Below are positions 46,500 through 56,716 of a stretch of DNA of 64,000 nt, piece after piece. Within the stretch, counting starts at the first letter, position 1. Every line of letters starts with the position of its first letter. The position numbers were made by a program, and so were the translations under genes. The notes beneath the pieces were generated by a model. It saw nothing but the letters and a program-made list of their open reading frames with translations. It ran no database searches and was not told where the DNA came from. This DNA is from Brachyhypopomus gauderio (Eukaryota; Chordata; Actinopteri; Gymnotiformes; Hypopomidae): assembly GCF_052324685.1 (NCBI RefSeq), contig NW_027506877.1, positions 1,482,641 to 1,546,640 of the forward strand. Direction: 5' to 3'.

Positions 46500-47086
46500 A
46501 AACATTGCCCACTCGCCTTCCTTTGGGAGTTCTTATTGATCAGGTTCTCAAAGGCCTTGGTGCTTGCGGTTCCTGTATAGAACTTTAGCTGTTCCCAGAA
46601 CTGCACTGCACTGGATAGAGATATTGGATGTTGGTCTTGAGATCTGCTGGTGCAATTTTGCCAGTTTTGCCTGGATCCTGTCCTGCTCTCAGGTTCATTA
46701 ATCACTGAGAGTTGTTGTCATGCCTTTTTCTCCCATATACGTTTACAGTATTGTTCAGCCTCCAGCTTTGGTGGGTCTGTTCCTATGCTCTACCACTGAG
46801 AGTACATGTTGGATGGATCATGAAAAAACATGATTTACATTTCAACCTTCTTCTCCATGGAGGATGCATCTCATTGATGCTCTTCATCTTGAAGCCCATC
46901 ATCTCCAGCATCACTGTCGCTGAAGCGTATTTCAGCTGGTTGGTCTGTGTTATGGTCACAGTAGTGATCATTAATAGCGCTGCATTCAAATCTTCCTGCA
47001 CATCTTCAGGTTCCTCACTTGGTCATGGTGGTCTACTGTCGAGAGGCTTGGGTCTTGGCTCCCAATGTTGGGGTTTGGGGATGACC

Positions 47087-47120
<34 letters not shown>

Positions 47121-47480
47121 CCCCCCTCTGACATGTCGTCCTGGTTATCCCTTGCCGTAGCATTTGTGTTGTAGTAACTGTTTGATCTCAAGTGATAGCA
47201 GATGCCTCTTGTGGATGCTGGAACACTGAACTACTACTTGTTTTGGTGTTAGTCTAGATTGAGGTTTCAAACATCCGTAGTTCCCACATCCTCTGCATAT
47301 GCCCTCTCACACTGGGGCTGCTTGTGTAACAGCAGTAGCACTTCAACAGATCTCAGTTCTCCACTCTCATCCTCGAGTGTCTTGTACTTGTTCCAGTGGC
47401 CCACTTTTCATCAGATTGTCCTGGTCTCCTAGCAACATCTAACACAAACCAAGTTGACCCCCTTGACTCTCTTGTTTTGA
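46500..47480 (-). mobile_element. R4/Dong-like LINE relic (arm B)
   Basis: Reverse-strand pieces mirror arm A: DLNAALLMITTVTITQTNQL, LKYASATVMLEMMGFKMKSI and PPWRRRLKCK, with the C-terminal part at 46560-46680. The two parts are joined directly with the polymerase core missing. A (GAT)n run lies at 47088-47117. Confidence 0.72.
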
Positions 47481-47574
47481 ATTGTCCTTGTTAAATAGGC
47501 GGGTAGCGTTAAGGATCTTGCCTAAGGGACCATAAAGGAAACACCCTGGATTGGAACATTTAGGCAGAAAAAGC

Positions 47575-47750
47575 CACAAAGAGACCTGTTGATCCAGGTA
47601 TAGTGTCTAGTTATAGCTGTAGTCTTTAGTGCTGTTAAGCAAAGTGAAAGTCAAAGAAACAAACTGTATGCAAATGACTTCATGTCAGTGCGATCTCATC
47701 AATGGGACATTGTCACACCTGTCATCTCATATGATTTGACCATGGCATTG
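47575..47750 (-). promoter_or_regulatory. Inverted relic of an endod1-like upstream module (arm B)
   Basis: Counterpart of 34281-34470. On the plus strand it reads AAGTGAAAGTCAAAGAAAC and ATGCAAATGACTTCATGTCA, the reverse of the module at 48730-48910. Confidence 0.5.
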
Positions 47751-48729
47751 CACTAATGCAATTCTTAGACAGTGACCATTTGTTTACACAGCATTAATAC
47801 ATTTTCAGAAACATTTATCTACCAACTTGCTTACAGAGGATTTGATAATTAACAGGAGACTTGAAACGTGAAACTAAGCAGGACAGTGTAAACTTTTTAA
47901 TTATGACAGAAAATTCAACAAAAGAAAAATGACAAGAAACCTTCCAAAATCTCATGAGCTTTCATTCTTTGATTTGTGAAGTCAGTGAAGTGTAGCACTA
48001 AATAAACAGAGAACATCTGAGCTTACTGGTATCAACAGTGAACAAGCAGTTAAATCAAGTTCTTCCTGAACCAGGAAAGGAGTAAAAACATCCTAATTGC
48101 AACAAGCAAATGTTAAGCAAACATAATTAATTCAGTTATAATTGTTATAAAGACAATACTGCATCAATTTCAAACACATCAAGTGGTAGCCTACCAAGGT
48201 TTCATTTTACCCCTTTACTTTCATTTTTAGTGACAGTAAAATGCTTTTGTTTGGTTGAATTTCCAGACTATGGACATCATTTGCACGGCCCTTGTAGTTA
48301 CTGGAGCACCTTTAGCGCCCCCTTGTGAAGAAATGGTGTTAAATGTCAGAGAGTGTATGTGTGTGTATGTGAGTGAGAGCATTGAAAACCAGGTCCATGA
48401 GGAGCTTTGCATCTTTAAAAACGTTATGTCTACACCCCACCAGCCAACTGCAGAGACTCCAAAGGTTCATGGTTTCCTCCCACGTCCTAATGGACATTCC
48501 AGACCTGTACAAGTAAGAGCATTGTGATGGGTAACATTACCGGGTATGGCAGCTGCTCCAACCAAGACTACCACACATTACTAGAACATACTGCATATGC
48601 TCCCTCTCTGCAGGACACTTCAGGAAGGCCAGGATGGTGCAGACTGCTCTGCACAGTTTAATGTTTCCAAGTCATCTGCTCATTATTAAGTCCTCTTTGA
48701 GCTCATTGGTAGATACATTTGTATGACAA

Positions 48730-48910
48730 ACATGACCATGGTCCAATTGTTGTATGAGCTGACAGGTGTGACAGTGTCCTATTGGTCAGATCACGCTGAC
48801 ATGAAGTCATTTGCATGCAGAATGTTTCTTTGTCCTTCACTTTTTCTTAGTATACTACATGAGAGACTACAGCTAGAGCTAGAAACTCACCTGGATCAAC
48901 CGGCCTCTGT
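48730..48910 (+). promoter_or_regulatory. Upstream module of arm B endod1-like gene
   Basis: Conserved upstream block with GAGCTGACAGGTGTGACAGT and GAAGTCATTTGCATGCAG, about 100-280 bp before the start codon; a short (CAT)n run follows at 48955-48967. Function is inferred only from its repeated presence. Confidence 0.45.
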
Positions 48911-49005
48911 TTTGTCTTGGTTTCATCACAGCTATATTCCTTCATCACTTCTATCATCATCATCATCAGTCTATATATCAGAATTCACCATACTCTCCCT
49001 CTGTG

Positions 49006-50465
49006 ATGGCTTCTCCAAGGATCTGTCTCCTGTCCTTTCTCCTGTTGGTGGGTTTACGTGTGGCAGATGCCACAGTCTCTGACAGCTTCAAAGAGTGCAG
49101 CCAGTTCCTGTACATGCGAACACCACCCGCTGGCATCCAGGGGACCGACCTGAAGCGCATATGCCAACGGTACGGAGACGAGCCGCGCTACGCCACCCTG
49201 TACCACTGCAGCCGCCGGCTGCCCATGTATTCAGCCTACACCTTCAAGAAGTCAGACGGGCAGAGGAGGATAGACACACCCTGGATGTATGAACCACAGG
49301 TAGGAGGAGTTTTTGTTTAATATCCTTAATTCTGTTACATGTAAATTATACAAACATAACGATGGGACATGGGCGGGATGGGGTTATAGAACACCAGGGC
49401 CCCGGATCTCATATGCCCCAACGTTGTTCATACACACCACAAACCAGTCACACGTTACATGAATCAGTTACCCTTTATTTATTCTGCTCCTATGGAGTGG
49501 TATAAAGTCAGACATGTGTAGGCCTGTGTTTGGTCAGGTGTTCAAGGGACACTGAGAGCAGTTGATGGTCAGTAGTCCTGCCTGAAATGTAGGTACTGAT
49601 ATAGCAATTACCTGAGACAAAAGGTGTTTAGTCTTTAACAAAGTATCTTAACAAGACAATTTCCATTCTAATCGGAAATTAGCTCTGTTAAGTCAACATG
49701 TGAATAACAAAATGCAAAGTTACCACAGGTGCCAGTGTAGGTCTTAATATTTATTATATTATTTTATAGTAACAATGATCAGATTTTTATGTTGTTTTTT
49801 TCCATTCTTTCTTTATTATAATAATTAGTTCATTTCTCATTTTCATCCTGAAGCTAGTGTCTTTGGAGAAGAGTGGAAACATGCAAATGCTGCCCCCTAG
49901 TGACAAGACGGACCCATCGCTCGAGAAAAGCCAGGCTCTATTAGAGGACTACGTTGACGCTGTGGCATACGAACGCGGCACACTGAACCCAGACCAGCAC
50001 CAGGCGGACAGCCAGGACAAAGCTGCTACCTACACGCTCACCAATGTGGTGCCTCAGGTCGGCGACTTCAAAGAGGGCTCGTGGGCAGCATATATCGACA
50101 GAGTGAGACGTCGTCTCAACAACTTCTGCCAAGGAGTAGCTTACGTGGTGACTGGGGTGACCGTTTCTGGGGTAACCATCCGAAGGGGTGGGCAGGACAG
50201 AATGGCCGTCCCTAAGCACCTGTGGTCAGCGTACTGTTGCCCACGGTACGATCGTAACTCACCCTACGAAGTGAGATACATGTTCCCTTCCTACGGAGCG
50301 TATGGTCCCAATGAGATAGTGGGCCACCATGTTGAGGAGGTCCCTCTGAAGACACTGGAGAACTTCCTGCAGAACCAAATAGCAATGGAGAGAAACGTTA
50401 ACATATTCCTCAGAGGCTGCATCTCAGAGAACACATTTAAAAGGAAGAAAAGAAAAAAGAAATAG
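49006..50465 (+). CDS. endod1: ENDOD1-like secreted protein, arm B copy (RGT variant)
   Basis: Exon 1 is 49006-49299 and exon 2 49854-50465, with a 554-bp GT-AG intron (CAG/GTAGGA; CCTGAAG), giving 301 residues. The signal peptide is MASPRICLLSFLLLVGLRVA. The NUC-like core is intact in frame, but RGH reads RGT (Thr codon 49980-49982), as in arm A; the Asn-bearing TYTLTNVVPQ is kept. Against arm A I count nine amino-acid changes; in exon 2 about six are replacement and five silent. That is more silent change per site than replacement change, so both copies look constrained. The C-terminus is the basic FKRKKRKKK. The intron lacks the hAT found in arm A. It heads a head-to-tail series with the next two genes. 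Confidence 0.9.
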
Positions 50466-50526
50466 AAATAGTGTTTTTCATAAATTAAAATGAAAACAAG
50501 AACAAGCAAGGCGGACACTTGTTTTA

Positions 50527-50567
50527 TGTGTGTGCGTGTGTGTGCGTGTGTGTGTGTGTGTGTGTAT
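50527..50567. repeat. (GT)n microsatellite
   Basis: GT/GC-GT run downstream of the arm B gene, the counterpart of the arm A CA run. Confidence 0.9.
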
Positions 50568-51041
50568 ACTGTTCAAAACAAGTGTTTTAACCAGTATTTT
50601 AATAATATAAAGTCTTATTATGTGTATGTGTCAACATCTGTGTTTGAAATGAGGTGAAGTAGAAGCCAAAACTTATAATAGGGCTGTTGTATATGAACTA
50701 TGAACAAAGGTTTATCTCTGACTCTCTCTTTGCACGTCATTTTCATTCTTATCATTGATACAGTGAAATGAAGCTCAAATGTTTCCATGGTATACAAAAC
50801 TTCATAATTCATGCTTACAAAGTTCACTTTCTCCTCAGTAATGGGCTATACCATTTTTAGATGTCAAGCACCTCATTCCCTCATTCAAGAACTGGATTGT
50901 AAGTCACTCATTCACTCGCAGTTAGCAAGAAAGAGATTCTCCACAAGGTGGCGGCATCACAGTGATGCTTCATTTCAATGACGGTGTTGATGTTAGTGTA
51001 ACAAGCTTTGAAATGAACTGGTTTGTAGGACGATTGCTAAA

Positions 51042-51224
51042 CAGTGGTGGAGCTAGACCAAAGGGTGACCAAGGCTTTATCAGAGGGGTCCATATACAAA
51101 TGAACGAAAGGAACCAAATATTTTCTCTTAAAATTACCATTTCCAGTGGGGTGGCACCAAGGGTGGCAAGGGCTCTGTTGGGGGTGGCAATTGCCACCCC
51201 TGCCCCCCTTTGGCTCCGCCACTG
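51042..51224. mobile_element. hAT-type MITE, arm B copy
   Basis: Ends CAGTGGTGGAGC and GCTCCGCCACTG are inverted; TTGCTAAA is duplicated (51034-51041, 51225-51232). It is the same insertion as 27003-27157, with an extra 28 or so bases inside. Confidence 0.9.
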
Positions 51225-51639
51225 TTGCTAAAGAGGCCTGAACTTGTAGGCTGTTGGTTCAGTTCTTGGAGCAGAACTGTAAATCAGCCTGACCGTCTCT
51301 CCAAAGGAAAATGATACAATGTTTTACATAACTTACAAAATAAAAATGGGTTCACCGCTTTACTGTTATTTGGTGTAACAACAACCTTCTGTGGTGCTGA
51401 AACATTGCAAAAATATTTTTGGAGGTAATTCCCAACGTTACGCTGACAGTCATGTCATGTGTATACTGACATGCGCACTGGAACTGCCGCACGGTGGAGC
51501 GAGGCGCGTGCGGTTGCAGGGAGTATTCTCCATCTTAACAAAGCATAGCAACGAGCGGTAACTGAAGAACGAAAGTAAAAAGCTCGAGGAAGTAGCAGCG
51601 ATTCTCGTATGAGCTGATGCAACAGCAAGCATTACACAC

Positions 51640-51640
51640 G

Positions 51641-51697
<57 letters not shown>
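51640..51697. repeat. (CT)n microsatellite
   Basis: A CT run of nearly 60 bases. In arm A the equivalent AG run is the insertion site of the 9.1-kb LINE. Confidence 0.95.
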
Positions 51698-51699
<2 letters not shown>

Positions 51700-52150
51700 C
51701 AGGGAGCAGTGCGAAACGTTGAAGGAGACAACCTGCAGATTTAAATTTCCTAGAATTAAATGAGTAGTAGTCAAATTCTGGATGATAATTTGCTAATTTA
51801 TTTATAATATTAGCAAATTGATAATTCGATAATTTGCTCCTGTCCAAATAAATATTATAGTAAGATGATGATACTTTGTCCATTTCATACAAATGAATCC
51901 TGAATTTCTTTGAACTTCTGAAAGGCTTTAGTCTGACTTTTTCATTGCCTGCCAAAGCAGTGATGAGTGGATCAGGGGTCAAACTCTCCTGCCTGGTTTG
52001 CATGCTGAGGTAGATTACAGGCGAGTGGAGCTGTCTCATAAGCTGCCATTACACACCACACGACGACTCCGTTAAAGCAGCACTGCCCTCTTCGCTGCAC
52101 TCTAACCCTGCGCTTCCTTCACGGCTCCGTCCCGTGTGGTTTGTGGCACC

Positions 52151-53335
52151 ATGGTAAAGGCCTGTGTGTGCTCTCCTCTGCTGGCTGTCGTGGTGGGGCT
52201 CCTGGCCTGCTGGCCCGCGAGCGCTGTGGTTCAGCAGACTCTCTCCCCCGAATGCCGCAGATTCCTGTACCTGGGCAGGGAGCCGGCGGGGCTGGAGGAC
52301 CACTCTCTGGTGAAGATCTGCCAGTTCTACAAGAGGAAGGCCCGCTACGTCACCCTCTACAACACCAAGGACCACGTCCCAGTCTACTCCGCCTACACCT
52401 TCAAAAGCTCTGATGGAGAGCAGAAGGTTGATGTCCCGTGGATGTACGAGCCGCAGGTGAGTGAGACCTCAGACTCGTGGCATTTACAGTGATCCACAGA
52501 TGGCTCTGCACTGCACCTCTACTGCCCCTATGATGCTCCTCCACTGCCTCTACACTGCTCCTCCACTGCCCCTCCATTGCCTCTCCACTGCCCCTTCACT
52601 GCTCCTTCACTGCCCCTCCACTGCATACTTTAGCTTGTTCTGCTATAGTGTTTAATTTTCCACTTTAACAGTGCAATAGAGAAATATTACATAATACCAC
52701 TAACAAATTCCATCTGCTATTTACTTCCCTGCTTAAATGAGCAGCTGTCCACCTCCGTGGACGTAGGGGACATGCAGCCCTTCCTCCATGACACCATGCA
52801 CCAGAACTTCGAGAACACCCAGGCGGTCCTGGAGGACTACGCCAACACCGTGCTCTACGACCGGGGGCACCTGAACCCCGACGAGCATCAGGCCACGTCC
52901 GACGATAAGGCAGCCACCTACACCCTAACCAACGTGGTGCCACAGGTGTGTGGCTTCCACAGAGGCCCCTGGAGGGCCCAGGAGCACGCCATCCGCCGTC
53001 GGCTCAACAACTACTGCCGTGGCACGGCCTACGTGGTGACGGGCATCACCACCTCCGGCAGCATGATCCGCAGGGACACCGTCGACCGGGTGGCCGTCCC
53101 CACCCACCTGTGGTCCGCCTACTGCTGCATCGACTACGACCACAACGCGCCGTATAACGAGCGCTACAAGTTCCCCGCCTTCGCCCACTATGGACTCAAC
53201 GACAAGGAGAACAACGAGATTGTGGAGCTGTCTGTCCCCAAGTTGGAGGACTTCCTGAAGAAGACCACTTTTGTGGACAAAAACTTCCAAATATTTGCTG
53301 AGCAGTGTGTGCTCCCTGGCACGACCATGTCCTAG
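52151..53335 (+). CDS. endod1: ENDOD1-like secreted protein with RGH active-site motif
   Basis: Exon 1 (52151-52456) and exon 2 (52745-53335) are joined over a 288-bp GT-AG intron (CAG/GTGAGT; ATGAGCAG), giving 298 residues. The N-terminus MVKACVCSPLLAVVVGLLAC is a signal peptide. Exon 1 has RFLYLGREPAG, RYVTLYN and VPVYSAYTFKS. Exon 2 has YDRGHLNPDEHQ with the His of the NUC active site (codon 52868-52870), AATYTLTNVVPQ, and LWSAYCCIDYDHNAPYNERY. It is the only copy in the window that keeps RGH, so it is the best candidate for a working nuclease. It lacks the basic C-terminal tail of the arm copies. Its start lies about 120 bp beyond arm B. Codons are much more GC-rich than the surrounding DNA. 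Confidence 0.92.
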
Positions 53336-54456
53336 ACTAGTTTTGCCTATAGTCACACTTTTAATTCTCTATTTACAAATCTATCCTTAATTGTAAAGGT
53401 AGGTCGCGACAACATGGTAGTACTTTTAATATATTTTATTAATTTAATTTAATAATATTAATATTACATTTTTCAGCTGGTAAGAAATAGAATTAGAAAA
53501 TTATAGTTTTGATGCAGTACATCATTGTATACTGAAAATGTTAAAAGATAAGTTAATAAATACAATGGAATTCTGGTTATGTGTCAAATTCATTTTAGTG
53601 CAAAAGGACTGTTTCAGTACTTGAATTGAATCACCTATTAAAATTTTCTCTACACCCACTATGCATCACTCTGTGTACTTTATTACACTTTTCCCTCAAA
53701 ATCCCAAAGCTTCAAAATATTAGATCCCCTGTATTATGCACTTATATAACTAGTCATTTAAAAAACCCACACTAGAGAACAGAGTAGTCACAGTGAAATG
53801 GCCAAAATGACCTCAAACCTCCCACTTTACGGCATTGTCTAGTTTGAACATATTCTAGAAGATCTACGCTTGCTCCAAAAGATCTAGATGTATAACTTTT
53901 TCCACAAGTAAACTACACGAGTATACTTCTCTTAACATATGAATTCTTTGGCTTCATTCAAATGCAGGAGACCTACAAACTAGAAAACAGCACCACTGTG
54001 GTTTCTACGTAATGTAGCCAAGGTACAGTAAGAGGCACGTGACCATGAGGCTTTGATAGCTTCCAGTTATGATATGGTAATGGTTCATTTCTTTCACATG
54101 CTGGATTTGAATACTTTGCATTGCATATTGAGTTACTCTCAGCACTAATGCCAAGGTGAATGTCTCTGAGAAGACATACATTGGTCATTTATCTACAAAG
54201 TAAACGTGTCAATGTCCTGAGTGATCAAAACAGTGAAACTTCTGTTTGCTTACAATTTACATGCACACCAGCGACTGAATGCCTGCCTTCAAATGACATA
54301 TCAGATAATCGCTGAAGTACTCATTGTATGTTCTCTCCACCTATGAGGAGAGAGTAGTTATAGTACTACTAGAGTGACAGTAGTCTTTACAGTTTTCAAA
54401 GCAGGTTTAACTCAGGGAAGACTTGCCAAGCCCGTGCCATTGAAAGGCACTTGACT
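53336..54456. other. Intergenic stretch between endod1-like genes
   Basis: AT-rich and without a recognisable gene or repeat. It should hold the 3' UTR of one gene and the promoter of the next. Confidence 0.55.
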
Positions 54457-55549
54457 ATGAAGAGAATAGTTGTGGAGCGAATCATGAGGTCTGTGCGTGC
54501 CCTCTCTGCCCTGTGTCTACTGCTCTTCCTTTGGCCCGAGCACACGCAGGCTGCGGTCGTGGACGACTTCAACCACGACGGGCGATGCAAGGACTCCCTC
54601 TACATGGGCACCCCTCCCCAAGGTTACCTCGCCAACTCTCTGAAGAAGATCTGCCAGCACTACGGAGACAAGCCGCGCTTCGTCACCCTCTACGACCCCA
54701 GGAAGCACATCCCCGTCTTTTCCGCGTACACGTTCAAGAAGGCCAACGGGGAGAAGGGAGTCGACTTCCCCTGGATGTTCGAACCCCAGGTAAGCGTGAC
54801 CGTCGCTGCTGCCAACACGTCTCGTGTTACACGGCACCTCCCGCGTGTGTCTGCTCCCTGTGTTGCTTGATTCGAGTCCCTATCCGCCCGAGCTCTTTGC
54901 TCTGCGTGTTTTGCGCACACTACGTGTCTTTGTCCCTCGTTCTAACCAACGATCTCGCTGTGTGCAGCTTGCTTCAGACAAAGGCAGCAGTAACATGGAG
55001 CCCTTCCCTGAGACCATCCACATGCACAAGAACTTTGAGGACACGCAGGCCGTGCTAGAGGACTACGCCGACGTGGTCCAGTATGAACGCGGTCAGCTGA
55101 GTCCAGACCAGCACCAGGCCGACCCTCTGGACAAAGCCGCCACTTACACCCTGACCAACGTGGTGCCTCAGGTCAAAGAGTTCAGCGTCGGGCCCTGGGC
55201 CACGCACACGCAGGTCCTACGTAAGCGCCTCAACAACTACTGCTACGGAAACGCCTACATCATCACAGGGGTCACGACCTCTGGGAACATGATCCGCCGT
55301 GATAACTTGGACCGTGTGGCCATTCCAGAGTACATGTGGACGGCCTACTGCTGCACACGCTATGACCACAACGCCCCTTATTCCGAGCGCTACAAGTTCC
55401 CCGTGTTTGGTGCCTACGGCCAGAACGATCGCATCAACAACAACGTGGTAGAGATTCCTGTTAAAAGTCTGGAGAGGTTCCTTAGGGCCAGAATGGATGT
55501 GGACAAGAATTTCCAGATCTTTTATAATGACTGTGTGTCTGACACATAA
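54457..55549 (+). CDS. endod1: ENDOD1-like secreted protein (RGQ variant)
   Basis: Exon 1 ends at 54789 (CAG/GTAAGC) and exon 2 is 54968-55549 (acceptor CTGTGTGCAG), with a 178-bp intron. Starting at 54457 gives 304 residues; the inner ATG at 54484 gives 295 and a typical signal peptide, MRSVRALSALCLLLFLWPEH, and would match the exon 1 length of the neighbouring gene. Exon 1 shows DSLYMGTPPQG, RFVTLYD and IPVFSAYTFKK. Exon 2 shows QYERGQLSPDQHQ, with Gln (codon 55094-55096) where the NUC His is expected, then AATYTLTNVVPQ and MWTAYCCTRYDHNAPYSERY. Ser replaces Asn in the LNP of the motif. The frame is clean, so the protein is probably made, perhaps without nuclease activity. An AATAAA lies near 55709. 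Confidence 0.92.
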
Positions 55550-55984
55550 AGCTACTTTTTTACTAACCAATTAGAACATGCGTGTAGAAATAAGAGATAC
55601 AAATTCATTTTAAACATTGGTGTTTTGGAATTTGCATTGTGCTAAATGTCAGTGCTACTGTTGACATGTGTAGACAAAAATAATGCAAGCGGTTGATGTG
55701 GTTCCTCAATAAATGCATCAATTACAGGTTCATTCCAGTGTTTTATTGTCCTAAAATGCAACATTAACACATCATAAATTACCTTTTCCTATGTTGACCA
55801 CAAGAGGGCATTATACATTCAAATCCAAACAGACGTCCACAAAAACAATACCGCAGTCTTGCAGTGTTTAATAAGCAGTGCTCAATTTCAAGCAAACAAA
55901 CGCAGACAACACAACAGGTAGAACCTAAGATGTTTATGTTAAGACATGTTACAGATGAACACAGTGATGGCATTAGCAGAACAA

Positions 55985-56716
55985 TCACTTTTGTGTCTGT
56001 GGTAGACAAAGGTTATAAAAGGAGCAGCTATCCAGAGCCTTCACCGGCTTCCATGACACCCAGCCTTGTCCCTGCAGAGATTCTTTATCCAGGGCAGGGC
56101 CATAATAGTGGGGGTCCATTATCAATAGATAACTCCCCTGTTTCCCAGTGCACACGCCCAGGACGCCCTTAGAAGAGTTGTCCCGGTCTCCACCCATCAT
56201 TACGGGACACCCGCTGCTCAGGAAATGGTGGTGAAGGTCCATTACTGCTTGCTCAAGCTCCCCCCCTCCACTCCGCACGTGTACAATACGACACGGGATG
56301 CCATAAAGTTGGTCCAGCACCATGGCGGCCTCATAAGTCCCCATCCATTCTCTAGACCCCAAGAACGAGGCAGGTTTGTCCCCTATTGCGACCAGGACCT
56401 GCTGGATCTCAAGGAGATTCGGTGGAGGTCTGGATCTTCCACAGCGAGATCCATAATACAACCAAGAGCACATAGTCTGAACAGTCCGATATCCACAGCC
56501 CCAGCCTCGGTCATCCTCCCCATCACAGCCGTAATGGTAATAGAGACATTTTCCTGAGATCATAGAGCATCTGTCACAGTCTGCCAAAGGCTGAAGCAGT
56601 CCCTCGTGAGGATTCTTCAGTAAATGATCTGGACAGAAACTGTCTGTAATGGTCAACTCGTCTTGAGTTCCTTTCCTGTCTACGTCTTCACTATTGGCCA
56701 GGACTTCTCTCTCCAT
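55985..56716 (-). CDS. ufsp1: Ufm1-specific protease 1
   Basis: A single-exon frame of 243 residues encoding UFSP1, a cysteine protease that matures the ubiquitin-like modifier UFM1. The catalytic Cys74 is in GWGCGYRT, and the Asp201-Pro-His203 box is in LLIMDPHYYGP; Tyr62 in HYGC sits where the oxyanion Tyr is expected. FLGSREWMGTYEA and GCPVMMGGDRDNSSKGVLGV are further family blocks. The first 50 residues, with a CDRC pair, form an N-terminal extension; I chose the upstream ATG because the frame is open to it and the active site needs the region before Cys74. It lies tail to tail with the endod1-like gene ending at 55549, about 435 bp away. Confidence 0.95.
   Translation of the reverse strand: MEREVLANSEDVDRKGTQDELTITDSFCPDHLLKNPHEGLLQPLADCDRCSMISGKCLYYHYGCDGEDDRGWGCGYRTVQTMCSWLYYGSRCGRSRPPPNLLEIQQVLVAIGDKPASFLGSREWMGTYEAAMVLDQLYGIPCRIVHVRSGGGELEQAVMDLHHHFLSSGCPVMMGGDRDNSSKGVLGVCTGKQGSYLLIMDPHYYGPALDKESLQGQGWVSWKPVKALDSCSFYNLCLPQTQK

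Larger units (their letters stand above)
46401..52033 (-). repeat. Inverted duplication, arm B
   Basis: This compact 5.6-kb arm is the reverse complement of the shared blocks of arm A (17071-37848). It shows the uninterrupted state for the four arm A insertions. Its inner edge is in the SINE head (46401-46467) and its outer edge ends about 120 bp before the start codon of the next endod1-like gene. Confidence 0.92.

Noticed and set aside
51450-52039. Frames running through the CT microsatellite, similar to 17215-17466
   Set aside because: Similarity comes from the inverted duplication; the Arg-Glu repeats are simple-sequence translation.
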